DNA from: Rhodospirillales bacterium BBD 1991-14
GTDB taxonomy: Bacteria; Pseudomonadota; Alphaproteobacteria; Kiloniellales; Kiloniellaceae
Direction: 5' to 3'
Assembly (NCBI GenBank): GCA_001657395.1
Contig: LYSY01000007.1
Location: forward strand, 1 to 64,000
Length of the DNA stretch: 64,000 bases
The notes below the pieces were generated by a model that ran no database searches, was not told the DNA's origin, and saw nothing but the letters and a program-made list of their open reading frames with translations. Within the stretch, counting starts at the first letter, position 1. The number at the start of each line of letters is the position of its first letter. Made by a program: the position numbers and the translations under genes. Shown one piece after another: positions 26,482 through 35,237 of this stretch.

Positions 26482-27270
26482 ATGCCATTTTCGATTCAGG
26501 CTTCCGCAAAGGGGAATCCGAGCTTGGTTCGCTTCGAGGACGTCGCGCTGCGCTATGGCACTGGGCCGGAGATCCTGAAGCACATCTCCCTGCAGTTCGA
26601 CCCTGGATCCTATCACTTTCTGGTCGGCGCCAGCGGCGCCGGCAAGTCGTCGCTGCTGCGCATGATGTACCTGGCCCAGCATCCCAGCGCCGGGCGGGTG
26701 ACTCTCTTCGGGCGGGACGTCACCGAACTGTCGCGCCCGGAAACGGCGCTGCTGCGCCGGCGAATCGGAGTCGTCTTCCAGGACTTTCGCCTGCTCGACC
26801 ATCTGACCGCGCGCGAGAACGTGGCCCTGCCCCTGCAGATCAGCGGCCAGGCCCACGGCCGCAGCGACAAGGACGTCGAGGAACTGTTGACCTGGGTCGG
26901 TCTGGCCGACCACATGGACGCCCTGCCGCCGACGCTTTCCGGCGGCCAGCAGCAGCGCGTCGCCATCGCCCGGGCGGTTATCGGCCGGCCCAACCTGCTG
27001 CTGGCGGACGAGCCGACCGGCAACCTGGACGACCGCATGGCCGTGCGCCTGCTCTACCTCTTCGAGGAGTTGAACAAGATCGGCACCACCGTGGTCATCG
27101 CCACGCACAACGAATCGCTGGTCGACCGCTTCCCCCATCCCGTCACCCGCCTCAGCGAGGGCGCGATCGCCCCCTCCGGAGGGGCAGCCGAGACGCCCGC
27201 CGCAGGCCCCGGCGCAAACCCGGCCGCTGCCAAGTCCGCGGCCGCCGTGGCCGGCCGGGAAAGCCCATGA
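26482..27270 (+). CDS. ftsE: Cell-division ATPase FtsE
   Basis: Predicted 262-residue ABC ATPase that, with FtsX, controls septal peptidoglycan hydrolases. Walker A GASGAGKS at residues 49-56, Q-loop [10 protein letters not shown], signature LSGGQ at 152-156, Walker [14 protein letters not shown] at 172-184, switch His in ATHNES. The C-terminal 35 residues are Ala/Pro-rich and variable. The ATG follows a TTG two codons earlier that could also serve as start. A TATAAT hexamer at 26432-26437 may be its -10 box. The final bases overlap the ftsX start (ATGA). Confidence 0.94.
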   Translation: MPFSIQASAKGNPSLVRFEDVALRYGTGPEILKHISLQFDPGSYHFLVGASGAGKSSLLRMMYLAQHPSAGRVTLFGRDVTELSRPETALLRRRIGVVFQDFRLLDHLTARENVALPLQISGQAHGRSDKDVEELLTWVGLADHMDALPPTLSGGQQQRVAIARAVIGRPNLLLADEPTGNLDDRMAVRLLYLFEELNKIGTTVVIATHNESLVDRFPHPVTRLSEGAIAPSGGAAETPAAGPGANPAAAKSAAAVAGRESP

Positions 27271-28160
27271 GGCGACGGCGCCAGGCAGTCCCGCTGGACC
27301 GCGACGCGACCGGGCGCTACCTGCCGCTGCTGGTCGCGATCATGGTCTACCTCGCGGCCCTCGCCCTGGCCGGCGCGATGGTGGCCAGCAAGCTCGCCGA
27401 CCGCTGGGACAGCGGGCTGAGCGGCGCGCTGACCGTACAGCTTCCGGCCGCCGGGCCCGCCGCGGCGGAAGGCGCCGAGGGCGACCCCGTGGCGGAGCAG
27501 GTGGTTGCCCTGCTGCGGGACACGCCGGGCGTGACCGCGGTGGAGCGGCTCGATAACCGGGACATCGCCGCACTGCTGGAGCCCTGGCTCGGCGACGCCG
27601 GCCTGACCGCGGAGCTGCCGCTGCCGGGGCTGATTGCCGTGACGGTGGACGCCGATCAGCCGCCTGACCTGAACGCCCTGCGCCGCTCGGTGCTGGCGGT
27701 TGCGCCGGGCAGCCTGGTGGACGACCATCAACGCTGGCTGGGCCATCTGCTGGACCTGACCTGGGCCATCGAGGCGATGGCCATCGTGGTGGTCGCGCTG
27801 GTCGTCCTGGCCGCCGCCATCATGGTCGCCTTCGTCACACGCATGGGTCTGGCGGCCCATGAGCAGGCCATTGAGGTTCTGCATCTGATCGGGGCACAGG
27901 ATTCCTACGTCGCACGCCAGTTTCAGAGCCACGCCCTCAGCCTCGGACTGCGCGGCGGCCTGATCGGCCTGCTCTGCGCGCTTCCGACCCTTTACCTCGG
28001 GCGTCACCTGCTGCAGCGAATCGACAGCGGCCTGCTGCCGGAGATGCAGCTTCTGCCGATCGAATGGTCGCTTCTGGTGCTGCTGCCGGTGGCTTCGGCG
28101 CTGGTGGCCATGATGACAGCACGGATTACAGTCTTGCGCACCCTGGCTAGAATGCCCTGA
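27267..28160 (+). CDS. ftsX: Cell-division permease-like protein FtsX
   Basis: Predicted 297-residue membrane partner of FtsE with four spans: LLVAIMVYLAALALAGAMVASKLA near the N-terminus, a periplasmic domain of about 110 residues, then IEAMAIVVVALVVLAAAIMVAFVTRMG, a span near GLRGGLIGLLCALPTLYLG and LLVLLPVASALVAMMTA. The EVLHLIGAQDSYVARQFQ loop is the FtsX signature that touches the ATPase. Four-base overlap with ftsE and one-base overlap with the next gene indicate a tight operon. Confidence 0.93.
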   Translation: MRRRRQAVPLDRDATGRYLPLLVAIMVYLAALALAGAMVASKLADRWDSGLSGALTVQLPAAGPAAAEGAEGDPVAEQVVALLRDTPGVTAVERLDNRDIAALLEPWLGDAGLTAELPLPGLIAVTVDADQPPDLNALRRSVLAVAPGSLVDDHQRWLGHLLDLTWAIEAMAIVVVALVVLAAAIMVAFVTRMGLAAHEQAIEVLHLIGAQDSYVARQFQSHALSLGLRGGLIGLLCALPTLYLGRHLLQRIDSGLLPEMQLLPIEWSLLVLLPVASALVAMMTARITVLRTLARMP

Positions 28161-28810
28161 TGCGCCTGCGTACGATCAAGAAGGACCGCGCCTCGCCGCT
28201 CAGCCGCGGCCTCCGCCGCCTGCGCAATCTGCTGGTCCTGGCCGTCATCGCCGCCCTGGCCTGGGGCGCCGGCCTGTTGTGGTTCGCGACGCTGCTGCCC
28301 ACCGCAGTGGCCGACAGCGACAGCCGCACCGATGCCATCGTGGTGCTGACCGGCGGCAGCGACCGGCTGAACATCGCGCTCGACCTGCTGGCCGAGCAGA
28401 AGGCCGACAAACTCTTCGTCTCCGGCGTCTACCGCGGCGTCGATGTCCGTCAGCTTCTGGAACTCTTCCAGCAATCGCCGGAAGAGCTTTCCTGCTGCGT
28501 CTTCCTGGGCTACGAGGCCGACAACACCCGCGGCAACGCCATCGAAACAGCGGACTGGATCGCAGCGCAGAACGCACGCTCCCTGCGGCTCGTCACCGCC
28601 AACTACCACATGCCGCGTTCGCTTCTGGAGTTCCGGCGCCGCATGCCGAAGGCCGAGATCGTGCCTCACCCGGTCTTTCCCGAACCCTTCAAGCACGATG
28701 ACTGGTGGCTCTGGCCGGGCAGTTCGTCCCTGCTCGTCACCGAATACAGCAAGTACCTCGTCGCCGTGGTGCGCGGCTGGTTCGACCGCATGGTCGCCGC
28801 CCTGCCATGA
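28160..28810 (+). CDS. YdcF/SanA-family DUF218 membrane protein
   Basis: Predicted 216-residue protein with one N-terminal span (LLVLAVIAALAWGAGLLWFATLLP) and a DUF218 domain: DAIVVLTGGSDRLNIALDLLAEQKADKLFVSG, then EADNTRGNAIETADWI, then VTANYHMPRSLLEF. These signatures define the YdcF/ElyC/SanA family, implicated in envelope integrity. Its position between ftsX and plsC is conserved in alphaproteobacteria. Confidence 0.9.
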   Translation: MRLRTIKKDRASPLSRGLRRLRNLLVLAVIAALAWGAGLLWFATLLPTAVADSDSRTDAIVVLTGGSDRLNIALDLLAEQKADKLFVSGVYRGVDVRQLLELFQQSPEELSCCVFLGYEADNTRGNAIETADWIAAQNARSLRLVTANYHMPRSLLEFRRRMPKAEIVPHPVFPEPFKHDDWWLWPGSSSLLVTEYSKYLVAVVRGWFDRMVAALP

Positions 28811-28834
28811 CTGATCTGCGATGACTGATCTGCC

Positions 28835-29584
28835 ATGACCAAGCTGCGCTCCTTCCTGTTCAACGTCTTCTTCTATCTCTGGACCACCGTCGTCCTGCTT
28901 CTCGGGCTGCCGCTGATGCTGGGACCGCGCAGCGGGCTCTATCACCTGGGCCGCTTCTGGGTACGCGGCATCATGGCCGCCCTCGCGGTCCTCTGCGGCC
29001 TGCGCTACGACATCCGCGGCCGGGAGAACCTGCCCCAGGGCGCCTTCCTGGTCGCGTCAAAGCACCAGTCCGCCTGGGACACCCTGATCTACTCGCTGCT
29101 GCTCTGGGACCACAGCTTCGTCCTGAAACAGGAACTCACCTGGATCCCGGTTTTCGGGCAGTACCTCATCCGGGCCGGTCTGGTGCCCGTCGACCGGGCC
29201 GGCGGCAGCAAGGCCCTGCGCAAGATGGTGGCCCAGGCCAAGAAGGTGGCCGCCCAGGGCCGCCCGATCGTGATCTTTCCGGAGGGCACGCGGGTCGCCC
29301 CCGGCCAGCAGCGGCCCTACCACCCCGGCGTGGCGGCGCTCTACGGGCAGCTCGACATTCCGGTGGTCCCGGTCGCTCTGAACTCCGGGCTGTTCTGGGG
29401 GCGCCGCAGCTTCGTCAAGCAGCCCGGCCGGATCACCCTGGAATTCCTGCCCGCCATCGAGCCGGGATTGAACCGCAAGGCCTTCCTGCAACGGCTGGAA
29501 GCGGCGGTTGAGGGACGCAGCCGGGAGCTGGCGGAAATCGCAACCCATGGGCGTGCAGAGGGGCGGCTGGAGCAGGCCGGCTAG
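28835..29584 (+). CDS. plsC: 1-acyl-sn-glycerol-3-phosphate acyltransferase
   Basis: Predicted 249-residue acyltransferase making phosphatidic acid from lysophosphatidate, the step after PlsY. Acyltransferase motifs: SKHQSAWDTL (the HX4D catalytic motif in the form HQSAWD), FVLKQELTWIPVFGQYL, VDRAGG, IFPEGTRVAPG, and a VPVALNSGLFWG block. Two hydrophobic segments at the N-terminus anchor it. It is last in the ftsE-ftsX-ydcF-plsC operon. Confidence 0.93.
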   Translation: MTKLRSFLFNVFFYLWTTVVLLLGLPLMLGPRSGLYHLGRFWVRGIMAALAVLCGLRYDIRGRENLPQGAFLVASKHQSAWDTLIYSLLLWDHSFVLKQELTWIPVFGQYLIRAGLVPVDRAGGSKALRKMVAQAKKVAAQGRPIVIFPEGTRVAPGQQRPYHPGVAALYGQLDIPVVPVALNSGLFWGRRSFVKQPGRITLEFLPAIEPGLNRKAFLQRLEAAVEGRSRELAEIATHGRAEGRLEQAG

Positions 29585-29710
29585 CTTGTGCGCAAAGCTG
29601 TGGACAGCTCCCGGGCCGTCGGCCGTTTTGACTGATTCTCCGCTTGCCAAGGCCGGCGCAGGCGGCGAATCGGAAGGCGGGGCACCGGACGAAGCCCGTT
29701 GACCGGGTTC

Positions 29711-29758
29711 TTCGGCGGACCTATCGTCAGCACAGCGTTTCCGCCGAAATATCGCACA
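29711..29758. promoter_or_regulatory. 9-bp inverted repeat upstream of nrdJ
   Basis: TTCGGCGGA (29711-29719) and TCCGCCGAA (29750-29758) are perfect complements 30 bases apart, ending 35 bases before the nrdJ start. They could form an RNA hairpin or a protein operator. They do not match the NrdR box or a B12 riboswitch. Confidence 0.4.
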
Positions 29759-29793
29759 AATGCGGGACCTTAGGGCCCGCGAGAGGTTTGCCC

Positions 29794-32136
29794 ATGTCTG
29801 AATTCTCGGCCCTGTCGCAAGAGATCTGGGACATGAAATACCGCCTCAAGGCCCCCTCCGGGGAGCCTGTGGACAAAACGCTGGGCGACAGCTGGCGGCG
29901 CATCGCGGGGGCTCTGGCCGCCGCCGAATCGGATTCGACAACCAGAAGTTCTATTGAGACGCGATTCGAAGACGCTCTGCGCGATTTCCGCTTCCTGCCG
30001 GCCGGACGCATCCAGGCCGGCGCCGGCAGCGAACGGAACGTCACTCTTTTCAACTGCTTCGTCATGGGCGTCATCCCCGACGACATGGCGGGGATTTTCG
30101 AGCACCTGAAGGAAGCGGCCCTGACCATGCAGCAGGGCGGCGGCATCGGCTACGACTTCTCCACCCTGCGCCCGCGCGGCGCCGTGGTGCACGGCATCGG
30201 CGCCGACGCCTCGGGTCCGCTCTCCTTCATGGACGTCTGGGACGCCATGTGCCGCACCATCATGAGCGCCGGCTCGCGCCGCGGCGCCATGATGGCGACC
30301 CTGGCCTGCGACCATCCGGACATCGAAGCTTTCGTCGAGGCCAAGCAGGAGCCGGGCCGCCTGTCGATGTTCAACCTCTCGGTTCTGGTCACCGACGCCT
30401 TCATGCAGGCGGTGCGCGAAGACCAGGCCTGGCCGCTGACCTTCGACGGGACCGTCTACCGCGTGGTGCAGGCCCGCGACCTCTGGGAGCGCATCATGCG
30501 CGCCACCTATGCGGCGGCGGAGCCGGGCGTGATCTTCATCGACCGCATCAACCGGCGCAACAATCTGCACTACTGCGAGACCATCCGCGCCACCAACCCC
30601 TGCGGCGAGCAGCCCCTGCCGCCGTACGGCGCCTGCCTTCTGGGCTCCATCAATCTCGCCGCCCTGGTGACGCAGCCCTTCGAGGACGGTGCCGCCCTCG
30701 ACATGACGGCCCTGGAAGAACTGGTGCCGACGGCGGTGCGGATGCTCGACAACGCCATCGACGTTTCGCGTTTCCCGCTGGAGGCCCAGCGCCAGGAGGC
30801 GCAGGCCAAGCGGCGCATCGGCCTGGGGATCACCGGGCTGGCCGACGCGCTGATCTGCTGCGGCCTGCGCTACGGCTCTTCCGAAGCCGTCGCGACGACG
30901 GAGCGCTGGATGACCGCCTTCCGCAAGGCCGCCTATCAGGCCTCCATCGACCTGGCCGCCGAGAAAGGCCCCTTCCCGCTGTTCGACCGGGATGCCTATC
31001 TGGCCGGCGAGTCGATCCGCGAACTGGACCAGGATCTGCGTGACGGCATCGCACAGCATGGCATCCGCAACGCGCTGGTCACCTCGGTCGCGCCCACCGG
31101 CACCATCTCCCTGCTCGCCGACAACATCTCCTCGGGCCTGGAGCCGGTCTTCAGCTTCGCCTATACCCGGCGCATCCTTCAGCCCGACGGCAGCCGGCGC
31201 GAGGAGGAGGTCAGCGACCACGCCTACCGTCTCTACCGCCGCCTCAAAGGACCGGACGCCCCGCTGACCGAGGCCTTCGTCGACGCCCAGACCCTGGAGC
31301 CGGCGGCGCATCTGGTCATGCAGGCCGCGGTGCAGCGCTACATCGACAGCTCGGTCTCCAAGACCATCAACCTGCCCGCCGACATCTCCTTCGAGGCCTT
31401 CAAGGATGTCTACACCCAGGCCTACGATCTCGGCTGCAAGGGTTGCACGACCTACCGGCCCAACGAGATCACCGGGGCCGTGCTGACCGTTCAAAGCGAA
31501 GAGCGGCAATCGGAAACGCCCGAGGCAAGCCTTGCGGCCACGCCGCCGGCACCGCCGGCCGAAGGTGACGTCGTTTACATGACCGACCCGCTGGCACGGC
31601 CGGCGGTGCTGCCCGGCTGCACCTACAAGCTGCGCTGGCCGGAAAGCGATCACGCCATCTACATCACCCTGAACGACATTCTGCAGGAGTCTCCCGGCAA
31701 GGCCGGGGGCAGCAAGGAACCGCGGCGGCGACCCTTCGAGATCTTCATCAACTCCAAGAACATGGAGCACTATGCCTGGACGCTGGCGCTGACCCGCATG
31801 ATCTCCGCCGTGTTCCGGCGCGGCGGCGATGTCTCCTTCGTCGTGGAGGAACTGAAGGCGGTCTTCGATCCGCGCGGCGGCGCCTGGATGGAGGGCCGCT
31901 ACGTGCCCTCCCTGCTGGCGGCCATCGGCGGCGTCATAGAGCAGCACATGATTGAGATCGGCTTTCTGCAGCCCAAGGAGCGCCCGCAGCTCGGTGCGCA
32001 GGACGGCGCCGTCAAGATCGCCGCCACCGCAGGAACGCAGCGCTTCGCCCAGTGTCCGAAGTGTGGCAGCGCCGGGCTGATTCGCCAGGAGGGCTGCGAC
32101 CTCTGCACAAGCTGCGGCTATTCCAAGTGCAGTTGA
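29794..32136 (+). CDS. nrdJ: AdoCbl-dependent (class II) ribonucleotide reductase
   Basis: Predicted 780-residue enzyme reducing ribonucleotides with adenosylcobalamin as radical source. Motifs: NCFVMGVIPDDMAGIFEHL, MQQGGGIGYDFSTLRPRG, active-site NPCGEQPLPPYGACLLGSINLAAL, SVAPTGTISLLADNISSGLEP, and PADISFEAFKDVYTQAYDLGCKGCTTYRPNE. A C-terminal zinc-ribbon-like tail, CPKCGSAG then CDLCTSCGYSKCS, carries the cysteines that re-reduce the active site. The start MSEFSALSQ was chosen; the frame continues upstream without homology. No nrdAB or nrdR is in view, while a cobalamin adenosyltransferase is encoded at 12.3 kb. Confidence 0.95.
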   Translation: MSEFSALSQEIWDMKYRLKAPSGEPVDKTLGDSWRRIAGALAAAESDSTTRSSIETRFEDALRDFRFLPAGRIQAGAGSERNVTLFNCFVMGVIPDDMAGIFEHLKEAALTMQQGGGIGYDFSTLRPRGAVVHGIGADASGPLSFMDVWDAMCRTIMSAGSRRGAMMATLACDHPDIEAFVEAKQEPGRLSMFNLSVLVTDAFMQAVREDQAWPLTFDGTVYRVVQARDLWERIMRATYAAAEPGVIFIDRINRRNNLHYCETIRATNPCGEQPLPPYGACLLGSINLAALVTQPFEDGAALDMTALEELVPTAVRMLDNAIDVSRFPLEAQRQEAQAKRRIGLGITGLADALICCGLRYGSSEAVATTERWMTAFRKAAYQASIDLAAEKGPFPLFDRDAYLAGESIRELDQDLRDGIAQHGIRNALVTSVAPTGTISLLADNISSGLEPVFSFAYTRRILQPDGSRREEEVSDHAYRLYRRLKGPDAPLTEAFVDAQTLEPAAHLVMQAAVQRYIDSSVSKTINLPADISFEAFKDVYTQAYDLGCKGCTTYRPNEITGAVLTVQSEERQSETPEASLAATPPAPPAEGDVVYMTDPLARPAVLPGCTYKLRWPESDHAIYITLNDILQESPGKAGGSKEPRRRPFEIFINSKNMEHYAWTLALTRMISAVFRRGGDVSFVVEELKAVFDPRGGAWMEGRYVPSLLAAIGGVIEQHMIEIGFLQPKERPQLGAQDGAVKIAATAGTQRFAQCPKCGSAGLIRQEGCDLCTSCGYSKCS

Positions 32137-32283
32137 GGCCCAAGCGTATCTGAGGGACCGCCGGGCCGGCAGGCCGTGACCGCCGGTTTAGAATGCGGAA
32201 AGACTTCCGGCTCACAATCCCCTAAGATTCCGCCCATCAGAGAGTGCCGGGAAGATTCGGCCCCCGCTAGGAAGCCAGAAGCT

Positions 32284-32748
32284 TTGGACAAGCCCGCCGC
32301 AGATCCCAAGGTCAAGATCCGCCGCCCGGTCGAGGAAGACTGGCCGCGCATGATGGAAGTGCTGGAAGGCGCCAACTTTCATCACATCGGCGGCCCGGAG
32401 ATGCCCAGTTTCCCGCTCAGCGACTGTTTCGTGGCGGAACTCGATGGCGTCGTGATCGGCGTCGGCGGCTATCGGATCCTCGATGCCACCACGGCTAAGA
32501 CCACCTTGCTGGCGGTCGATCCGGCCTATCGCGGCCACAACGTGGGGGCGGCGCTTCAACAGACACGCCAGGACTATCTGCGCGATCAAGGCATCAAGGA
32601 GCTCTATACAAACGCCGATGACGAGCGCGTGGTCGCCTGGTACGAGCGCAACTTCGGCTACCAGCCCACCGGAAAGCGCATCCCGAAAGTCGCACCCTTC
32701 GGGCGCAGCGATAAGGATGAGTGGATCAACCTGGTGACGAAGCTTTAG
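32284..32748 (+). CDS. GNAT-family acetyltransferase
   Basis: Predicted 154-residue GNAT protein: VKIRRPVEEDWPRMMEVLEGANF (first strand and helix), CFVAELDGVVIGVGGYRIL (central strands), KTTLLAVDPAYRGHNVGAALQQTRQDYLRDQGIKELYTNA (acetyl-CoA pyrophosphate loop, here YRGHNVG) and VAWYERNFGYQPTGKRIP. The start used is a TTG preceded by AGGAAG at nine bases; the frame is open 36 codons further upstream but that part has no family character. Substrate unknown. Confidence 0.82.
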   Translation: MDKPAADPKVKIRRPVEEDWPRMMEVLEGANFHHIGGPEMPSFPLSDCFVAELDGVVIGVGGYRILDATTAKTTLLAVDPAYRGHNVGAALQQTRQDYLRDQGIKELYTNADDERVVAWYERNFGYQPTGKRIPKVAPFGRSDKDEWINLVTKL

Positions 32749-32776
32749 GGCTCGCGAGGCCCAGCCGGTCCGGCGG

Positions 32777-33373
32777 CTACTGCAAGTGCATCTGACCCGC
32801 GGCGGCGGGGCTCTTTCCCGTCAAAAAGCGCCCGAACACAGCGTCCAGAGAGAGGGCGCCGGCGCCACGCACAACGAGATAAACCAGGACGAAGGCCCAG
32901 AGCGCCCGTTGGTCGAGGATGGCCGCGCTCGGCAGGCGGTCGAACCAGGTACCGATGGTGGCCGCGTCGACGCCGTGAAAGGCGATATCCACATAAGATT
33001 GCACGACGATGAAGCCGATCATGCCGAGGGCGGCAAGCCGCGTGAAAAGCCCCAGCACAATCAGCACCGGAAGGACGAACTCGGCGTAGGTGCCGGCAAA
33101 GACAATGAGGTCGTAGGGAAAGAAGGGCACCTGGGAGGCATCGTAGCCGTAGGCCTCCACCACCGAGGGCAGGATCTGGAAGTAGGCGTTGTCGCCGATG
33201 CTGAAAAACCCGAGGACACCCTCGCCCACCTTTGTGGCGGCGGAATGCAGATAGTAGACCGCGAGCACGGCTGCAAAAACCAGGCGCGCAGACAGGCCCA
33301 GGAACCAGCCGTCCAGCTTCGCCTCCACCGCACCGAAGATCCGGCCATGAACTGCTGTCAGTCGGGTCATCAT
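32777..33373 (-). CDS. DoxX-family membrane protein of bufferin operon (BufD-like)
   Basis: Predicted 198-residue DoxX-like membrane protein with four hydrophobic segments (GLSARLVFAAVLAVYYLHSAATKVGEG; FAGTYAEFVLPVLIVLGLFTRLAALGMIGFIVVQSYVDIAFHG; DQRALWAFVLVYLVVRGAGALSLDAVF). The AEFVLPVLIVLGLFTRLAA block is the DoxX signature. It is the last gene of a four- or five-gene operon and overlaps the preceding gene by four bases (ATGA). In bufferin operons the DoxX protein is the membrane component; its exact role is not established. Confidence 0.85.
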   Translation of the reverse strand: MMTRLTAVHGRIFGAVEAKLDGWFLGLSARLVFAAVLAVYYLHSAATKVGEGVLGFFSIGDNAYFQILPSVVEAYGYDASQVPFFPYDLIVFAGTYAEFVLPVLIVLGLFTRLAALGMIGFIVVQSYVDIAFHGVDAATIGTWFDRLPSAAILDQRALWAFVLVYLVVRGAGALSLDAVFGRFLTGKSPAAAGQMHLQ

Positions 33374-34191
33374 CTCTCGTTCATCCTCGCTGGAGTGTCT
33401 GGCGCATCAGGGCCCGAAGGCAGGAGCGCGGTCACGGCGCCGATCTCGAAAAGGCCCTGCAGGTGGATGGCAAGGTCGAACGCCGGGTCGCGCTCGACGG
33501 CCCGCTCCGCGGCCGCGCCCAACGTTGCGCCTTCCATCAGGTCGGCGATGAAGTCATGGCCGCCAGCCGGAAGCAGGCGGACTTCCACCTTCAGGGCCGG
33601 TCGAACGACCGCAGCCTCCTGGCCGCTCTTCATGTCGATATCAGTCTCAACAGCCGCCTCGCCACTCGCCGCCCAGAGCGAGACGACGGGCCAGCGCGAG
33701 CGGATGAGATGGAGGGAGGGGTGCAGCGCGAAGCGCAGGCTGCCGAGCTCGGCCGGCGGCACCGCCGAAAGGCGGTCGATCTCCAGGGCTGCGGCGTCGC
33801 CGGCGTGATAGGCGTAGAGTTGCGCCCACTCCAGCCGTGCCACGTCCCCCAGGTAAGGCACGCCCGCAGCCGGGGGGAAGTCCTCGAGGAAGTCCCCGAA
33901 GCTGCGGCCGTACAGCAGCAGTACGGGCGACCGTGGCGGTTCCTCGGCGATGTAGGCCCTGGCCGTCGCCTTGAAGAAATCCGCGCCGACCAGCCGACGG
34001 ACCACCGGAAAGGCGGCCTCGAGCGCTTCGATGAGGCTGACCGCCACGTTGTTGCGGTAGACGTCGAAGCCGCGGACAGCGGGCCCTTCGGCCCTCACAG
34101 CAATTGGTGCCGGCACCGGTTGCGCGGCATCGCGCAGCGCGGCGGAGAACGCCTGCTGCAGAACGGCGAGCGAGTCAGCTTGCGGCGACAT
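33370..34191 (-). CDS. DUF2063 partner protein (BufC-like)
   Basis: Predicted 273-residue protein. The N-terminal DUF2063 domain, VLQQAFSAALRDAAQPVP, FDVYRNNVAVSLIEALEAAFPVVRRLVGADFFKATARAYI and GRSFGDFLEDFPPAAGVPYLGDVARLEWAQLYAYHA, is the conserved signature of the partner that presents the precursor to the MNIO enzyme. A C-terminal beta-rich domain follows. Its start overlaps the 3' end of the bufB-like gene by 17 bases, so translation is coupled. Function is inferred from family and operon. Confidence 0.88.
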   Translation of the reverse strand: MSPQADSLAVLQQAFSAALRDAAQPVPAPIAVRAEGPAVRGFDVYRNNVAVSLIEALEAAFPVVRRLVGADFFKATARAYIAEEPPRSPVLLLYGRSFGDFLEDFPPAAGVPYLGDVARLEWAQLYAYHAGDAAALEIDRLSAVPPAELGSLRFALHPSLHLIRSRWPVVSLWAASGEAAVETDIDMKSGQEAAVVRPALKVEVRLLPAGGHDFIADLMEGATLGAAAERAVERDPAFDLAIHLQGLFEIGAVTALLPSGPDAPDTPARMNER

Positions 34192-35077
34192 GGGCTCTGC
34201 GGCGCTTCTGCAGCGGCGGCACCCGGCCGGAGATCTTGCGGACCTCGAGCAGCTGCTCGGCGGCCCGGGCCTCGGAATGAAGCGTCTCCCAGTCGGGCAG
34301 GTCGTTGTCCCACTCGATGAGGGTGGGCTTGGCACCGCCGCGGGCAAGGCTGCGGTCGTAGAGCCGCCAGACGGCGTCATCCACCGCCCGGTCGTGGGCA
34401 TCGATCAGCAGTGTGTTGCCCTGGCCGTCGTCTTCGCGGGCGTGCCCGCCGAGGTGGATCTCACCCACATGCTCCAGGGGAAAGGCGTCGATGTAGGCCT
34501 CCGGGGCGGTCCCCTGGTTGGTGGCGGAGACCATGACGTTGTTCACATCCAGCAGCAGGCCGCAGCCGCTGCGCTTCACCACCGCCTTCAGGAAATCGAC
34601 CTCGCTCATGGTGCTTTCCCTGAAGGTGACGTAGGTGGAGGGGTTCTCCAGCAGAACGCGGTGACCCACCGCATCCTGCATGCGCTCCAGGTGATCACTC
34701 ACCCGCACCACCGTCTCGTCGGTGTAGGGCAGCGGCAGCAGATCGTTGAAGTAGATGTCGTTGTGCGTCGACCAGGCGAGGTGTTCGCTCACCAGGCCGG
34801 GCTCGTAGCGCCCGGCCAGATCCCTGAAGCGTGCCAGATGCGCTTCGTCCAGGGGCGCCGCCCCGCCGATGGACAGCCCGACGCCGTGCAGCGAAAGCGG
34901 GTAGTCGCGGCGGATGCGCTCCAGGTAGTGATGCGGCGGCCCGCCGGCGCCCATGTAGTTCTCGGCATGAACCTCGAGCCAGCCGAGGTCCGGCCGGCCG
35001 TCAAGAACAGCCTCGTAGTGCTGGGCCTTCAGGCCAACACCCGCGCGGGCCGGAATTGTCGAGGAACGCGCCATCAC
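34175..35077 (-). CDS. DUF692 multinuclear iron oxygenase (BufB-like)
   Basis: Predicted 300-residue TIM-barrel enzyme of the DUF692/MNIO family, which includes methanobactin MbnB and BufB. Likely metal ligands are visible in order: SLHGVGLSIGG (His), SEHLAWS (Glu, His), LLENPSTYV (Glu), LLDVNNVMVSA (Asp, Asn), GEIHLGGHARE (two His), LIDAHDRAV (Asp, His) and LIEWDNDLP (Glu). BufB enzymes convert cysteines of BufA peptides to thiooxazole-type groups that bind copper. The gene lies 150 bp after the precursor gene, with hairpins in between, and overlaps the bufC-like gene. Confidence 0.92.
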   Translation of the reverse strand: MMARSSTIPARAGVGLKAQHYEAVLDGRPDLGWLEVHAENYMGAGGPPHHYLERIRRDYPLSLHGVGLSIGGAAPLDEAHLARFRDLAGRYEPGLVSEHLAWSTHNDIYFNDLLPLPYTDETVVRVSDHLERMQDAVGHRVLLENPSTYVTFRESTMSEVDFLKAVVKRSGCGLLLDVNNVMVSATNQGTAPEAYIDAFPLEHVGEIHLGGHAREDDGQGNTLLIDAHDRAVDDAVWRLYDRSLARGGAKPTLIEWDNDLPDWETLHSEARAAEQLLEVRKISGRVPPLQKRRRAHVAAS

Positions 35078-35195
35078 CAGTCACAGCATCTGTCAGGATT
35101 GAACAGGTTCAAGGTTGAGAGAAAAGAGGCGAACGCCGGTCCGGTCATCGCTGCTGCTTTGCCCGGACCGGCGCTCCCCTTCAAACCGCCCCGTC

Positions 35196-35237
35196 CAAGG
35201 ACGAGCCGGCGGTCCTTGAGGCCGGCGTCAGGCCGGC
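35196..35237 (-). promoter_or_regulatory. Two stacked hairpins at the end of the bufA-like gene
   Basis: GCCGGC (35221-35226) pairs with GCCGGC (35232-35237) around the bufA stop codon, and CAAGGAC (35196-35202) pairs with GTCCTTG (35212-35218) just after it. Neither is followed by a T-tract. Such structures could protect or partly end the precursor mRNA, giving more peptide than enzyme. Confidence 0.45.

Noticed and set aside
29585-29793. Cobalamin riboswitch upstream of nrdJ
   Set aside because: The region is too short and no B12-box-like sequence was seen; the same holds upstream of the adenosyltransferase gene at 12.3 kb.
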